From: Mallotus nudiflorus
Lineage: Eukaryota; Streptophyta; Magnoliopsida; Malpighiales; Euphorbiaceae
Direction of reading: 5' to 3'
DNA length: 64,000 nucleotides
Assembly: GCA_947683625.1 (NCBI GenBank)
Contig: CANTUR010000145.1
Coordinates: 5,535,501 to 5,599,500, forward strand
Shown here: piece after piece, positions 60,440 through 64,000 of the stretch
Position numbering within the stretch: the stretch's first letter is position 1
Layout: each line of letters starts with the position of its first letter
Position numbers and translations under genes: made by a program
The notes under the pieces: generated by a model
Told to the model about the DNA's origin: nothing
Seen by the model: only the letters and a program-made list of their open reading frames with translations
The model's database searches: none

Positions 60440-61318
60440 ATAAGGAGGCGAGCGCGTGTCGCTCCACCGGTCGTTGAGGCCGAGGATGATGAGTCTTTTC
60501 AGGATGAGGTTTTACCTCATGAGCAGCCAGTTAGATGTAGAGGTCGTGGCAGAGGTAGACCTCAAGGAGCAGCAGGTCACCGTAGGCAGAGAGAGTTACA
60601 GGATGAGGAGCCTATTGAGCCTGAGTTTGATGTTCCTGTTCCTCCAATCATTCACCCTGTTCAGCCTGCCTATCAGCAGGGTATGTCTAACCCTGATGCA
60701 GCTTTGTTCTATGCCCGTGTTGGCAGGATTGCTTTTGATTGTACTTCTGATCCGTTAGACTTTTTGCACACGATTGAGACTAGGACTCGGACTGCTCATA
60801 TCGAGTATCAGCGGATCATGATCGTTGAGTTGTCTGTCGAGGGGCCAGCTCTAGATTGGTTCATTCAGATGATCCAGCCCTATATATTGATGATGACCTG
60901 GGCTCAGTTTCGAGAGCGATTTATGAGGAGATTCTATCCAGAGCCTCTTCATTTGAGCTATCGTCTTCGTTTGACCAGTATTTCTCGTGGAGATCGATCT
61001 GTAGAGGAGTACACCCGAGAGTTTCTTCGATTGGGTAGATATGTTGATGATCTGATGCGAGATCAGTATTTTGAAGTCACTACCTACGTTACTAATTTGG
61101 GTTCAGCTTTTGCTGGTATGCCTACAGTAGGCCTTACTCTGGAGTCTGTGATTGAGTTAGCCAAGGAGATTGAGCTAAGACTAGTTAGGCAGGGAGCGAT
61201 GCCTGATTATTACCAGCTAGGAGTTCAGTCGAGTGGATTGCAGGCTACTCCGTATTCGAGTTTTCACGTTGGTTCGAGTAGTCAGCAGCGAGGTCCGACT
61301 CAGCAGAGTCAGAGATAG
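60440..61318 (+). pseudogene. gag: Element VIII gag (capsid part), start codon lost
   Basis: The codon matching the gag ATG is ATA (60440-60442), preceded by an intact acceptor-like tract. The frame then follows element VI Gag closely (RRRARVAP..., EGPALDWFIQ, WAQFRERFMRRF, EEYTREFLRLGRYVDDL) to a TAG at 61316-61318, where element VI has CAG. The first in-frame Met with good length is 60683, which leaves 211 codons and removes the basic N-terminus. It probably yields no normal Gag, unless a non-AUG start is used. Confidence 0.9.
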
Positions 61319-61726
61319 CAGCAGCGAGTGCATCGGAGTAGTAGACATGGCCGTGGAGGTCAGCGTAGATCATTCAGATTTGGGTCAGGTGCTTCGAGCA
61401 GCAGTAGTGGTCGTAGTTCTGGATTAGCGGCCAGTGTTTGTCAGACTTATGGTACAGTCCATCATGGATCGTGTTATCTGACACTACTGACATGCTTCAG
61501 ATGCAGGCAGACAGGGCATTTTGCCAGATCGTGTCCTTATTCCGGGTATCAGCAGTAGCAGATTCTGCGATTTCCACAGCAGTCGATTGCTAGTGCTGCA
61601 CCCGTGCCATTTCAGTTACCACCAGCCCAGCATCAGAGTTCCACTCAATTTGTTCCACAGAAGAGTCGTGGTAAAGGTACTAGAGGAGGTGCCAGAGGTG
61701 TTGGCCAGGCTTCTACCAGTCAGTAG
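61319..61726 (+). pseudogene. Element VIII CCHC knuckle and linker, two further stops
   Basis: In-frame continuation of gag. The knuckle CFRCRQTGHFARSC keeps the Cys, Cys, His and Cys ligands, but Arg replaces Gly after the second Cys. TAG occurs at 61556-61558 and 61724-61726, both where CAG is expected. The second matches an intact CAG in element VI; the first is shared with element VI. Confidence 0.87.
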
Positions 61727-64000
61727 GGAGGTCGAGGTCAGGCCAGAGTTTTCCATCTTACTCAGCAGGATGCTCATGCATCTAATTCAGTCGTGGCAGG
61801 TATTGTTTCTGTTTGTTACTTGGATTTTTGGGTTTTGTTTGATCCGGGTGCCACGTATTCGTTTGTTTCTCCTATTTTTTCTTCTAAATCTTGTTGGCAA
61901 GCTTCGAGGATGGCTTTTCCTTTGTCTGTTGCCACTCCTCTGAGCGATTCCTTAGACGCCGATATTGTTCTTTCTGGTTGTCCAGTTCTCGTGGGAGATA
62001 GAGAATTACCCGTTGATTTGATTCTGTTAGATGTGATGGAGTTTGATGTTATTTTGGGAATGGATTGGTCATCTCAGCACTATGTCGTGGTAGATTGCAG
62101 GAATAAAGAGGTGACTTTCAGAATTCCTGGTGGAGAAGAATTTAAGTTTGTTGGTGATAGGAGTTCAGCACCTCAGAATCTTATTTCTGCTATTACGGGT
62201 AGGAAGTTATTGAGGAAAGGATGTCAGGGATATTTGGCATTGGTCAGGAATACATCAGTGGAGAAGTTGTCACTCACAAATGTTCCTGTTGCTTGTGAGT
62301 TTCCTAATGTTTTTCCCGAAGAGTTGCCAGGTTTACCACCTCATAGAGAGATTGAGTTCTGTATAGATGTGGTACCAGGTACTACTCATATATCTATGCC
62401 ACCCTATCATATGGCTCCTGCAGAGTTGAAAGAGTTGAAGGAGCAGTTGCAAGAGTTATTGGATAAAGGTTTCATTAGACCTAGTGTTTCTCCTTGGGGT
62501 GCACCAGTCCTGTTTGTGAAGAAGAAGGATGGTACCCTGAGACTGTGCATTGACTACAGAGAGCTGAATAAGGTCACAGTGAAGAACAAGTATCCTCTCC
62601 CGAGGATAGATGACTTGTTTGACCAGCTACAGGGTGCACAGTTCTTTTCTAAGGTTGATTTGAGGTTGGGTTATCATCAGCTGCGGACTAGTGAAGCTGA
62701 TATTCCTAAGACAGTGCTTTGCACTAGATACGACCATTATGAGTTTCTGGTGATGTCTTTTGGTTTAACTAATGCACCAGCAGCTTTTATAGACCTGATG
62801 AATAGGGTATTCAGACCGTATGAGGATCAGTTTGTGGTAGTCTTCATTGATGATATACTAGTATATTCGAGGAGTATGGAAGAGCATGTATATCACTTGA
62901 GGATTGTACTACAGACACTGAGAGATCATCAGCTTTATGCTAAATTCTCAAAGTGTGATTTTTGGATGGAGAGTGTTTCTTTTCTTGGACACGTAGTGTC
63001 TAAAGAAGGTATTCAGGTTGATCCACAGAAGATCGAAGTAGTGTCTGAGTGGCCTAGACCTACTTCTATCACTGAGATTCGAAGTTTTCTGGGTTTAGCT
63101 AGGTATTATAGGCGGTTTGTGCAAGATTTTTCCAGAATAGCAGCCCCTATGACTCGCTTAACTCAGAAGAATGTTAGATTCGAGTGGTTAGAAGCTTGTG
63201 AGAATAGTTTTCAGTTGTTGAAGGAGAAGTTGACCACAGCGCTAGTGTTAGCTTTGCCTAATAGTGTGGATAAGTTCACAGTTTACTGTGATGCCTCTAG
63301 AATTGGTTTTGGTTGTGTGTTGATGCAGAATGGAAGGGTGATAGCCTATGCTTCGAGGCAGTTGAAGCAGCATGAACAGAACTATCCTACACATGATCTT
63401 AAGGTGGCTGCAGTGATCTTTGCTTTGAAGATTTGGAGACATTATTTGTACGGGGTGACTTGTGAGATATTTACTGATCACAAGAGCCTTAAGTACATTT
63501 TCCAGCAGCGAGATTTGAATCTGAGGCAGAGGAGATGGTTGGAATTGTTGAAGGATTATGATTGTGAGATTCTATATCATCCAGGTAAAGCTAATGTGGT
63601 AGCAGATTCCTTGAGTAGGAAGTCCTTAGGTAGTCTTGCTCACATCGGTGTTAAGAGAAGACCATTGATCCAGGAGTTGCATCTGTTAGTGGATCAAGGT
63701 CTGATGATGAAGATTACTAGATCAGGTGGACTGCTAGCTCAATTTAAAGTGCGATCTGTACTGAGGGATAGGATTAAAGCAGCTCAGAGCTTAGATCCTA
63801 TTTTAGAAGAGCTTGCAGAGAATGTCAGAGTAGGGAAGTTCACTGATTTCACACTTAATGATGATGGTGTGTTGTGGATCAGTGGTAGATTGTGTGTTCC
63901 TGATGCGGATGATTTGAGAGAAGAGATCCTAGAGGAAGCACACTCTACAGCTTACAGCGTTCATCCGGGCATTACTAAGATGTACAACAGTATCAGAGAT
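61727..64000 (+). CDS. pol: Element VIII pol, open to the window edge (PR-RT-RNaseH-IN start)
   Basis: 758 codons without a stop, in frame with gag; the first useful Met is at 61910, after the protease active site. Protease Asp lies in DPGATYSF at 61841; RT has KVDLR and FIDD at 62843-62854; RNase H begins with YCDAS (Asp codon at 63290); the integrase zinc-finger His codons are at 63941 and 63962. The RNase H position that is Glu 600 in element VI is Lys (AAG at 63401-63403), so that activity should be lost. Other unusual changes are DLRLGYH for DLRSGYH, and Cys and Asp replacements in the following TRYGHYEF stretch. The frame would continue beyond the window. The frame looks preserved, but the protein is probably not active. 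Confidence 0.93.

Larger units (their letters stand above)
57054..64000 (+). mobile_element. Element VIII: plus-strand chromovirus, 3' end outside window
   Basis: Complete 5' LTR (57054-60242), PBS, gag, CCHC, protease, RT, RNase H and the start of integrase; the window ends in the integrase zinc finger. It is inserted in LTR VII with probable target GGTTA (57049-57053). It is the only element here with coding sequence on the plus strand. Its gag lacks an ATG and carries three TAG codons before a long open pol frame. Confidence 0.94.

Noticed and set aside
1..64000. CRISPR arrays, tRNA, rRNA, host protein genes
   Set aside because: Apart from the repeats described I saw no spaced repeats, tRNA-like cloverleaf or non-transposon protein motif.

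Overview
This window is repeat DNA from a plant nuclear genome, almost certainly an angiosperm and probably a eudicot; nothing in it fixes the species. I see no host gene, tRNA, rRNA or CRISPR array. All but about 1.1 kb reads as one family of Ty3/gypsy LTR retrotransposons. The family is a chromovirus of Tekay/Del type: LTRs of 3.1-3.8 kb starting TGTAATATCCCG and ending GGGTCGTGACA, a primer-binding site matching the 3' end of plant initiator Met-tRNA, gag and pol in one frame, pol order PR-RT-RNaseH-IN, and a C-terminal chromodomain. The noncoding sequence is very AT-rich, while the pol regions are less so.

The copies are stacked inside each other. My names, from left to right: LTR1 (1-1919 and 13446-13775), split by element I (1920-13445, TSD TAATA). 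LTR1 lies inside the left LTR of element II (13776-22992). Element II abuts the protease region of element III (23009-28483). Next is a plus-strand LTR fragment, IX (28484-30998). Element IV starts at 30999 inside IX. Element V starts near 35539 inside the RNase H region of IV. The left LTR of V is split by complete young element VI (37028-48276, TSD CACGT). V resumes at 48277 and runs through a full internal region to 55212. A right LTR fragment (55213-55544) is cut by plus-strand LTR VII (55545-57053). VII is cut by plus-strand element VIII (57054 to the window end).

Element VI is the best copy. Its two LTRs differ at only about 16 positions by eye, and its 1195-codon pol frame is uninterrupted from protease to chromodomain. 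Three nonsense codons break the gag-pol frame upstream of protease. Element VIII has a pol frame open from 61727 to the window edge without a stop, but an RNase H catalytic Glu has become Lys. The other copies are broken by many stops, frameshifts and deletions. Most readable nonsense codons are CAG to TAG, as expected from decay of methylated cytosine in CHG context.

The less expected signals are: conserved splice-donor-like and splice-acceptor-like sites flanking the LTR/leader and ending at the gag start; a copy-variable tandem hairpin module in the LTR; a 13-bp minisatellite in place of RNase H in element I; a 1083-bp foreign block replacing 634 bp of one LTR; and junctions suggesting recombination and end-joining filler. 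The nesting predicts in order what should lie just outside both window edges.
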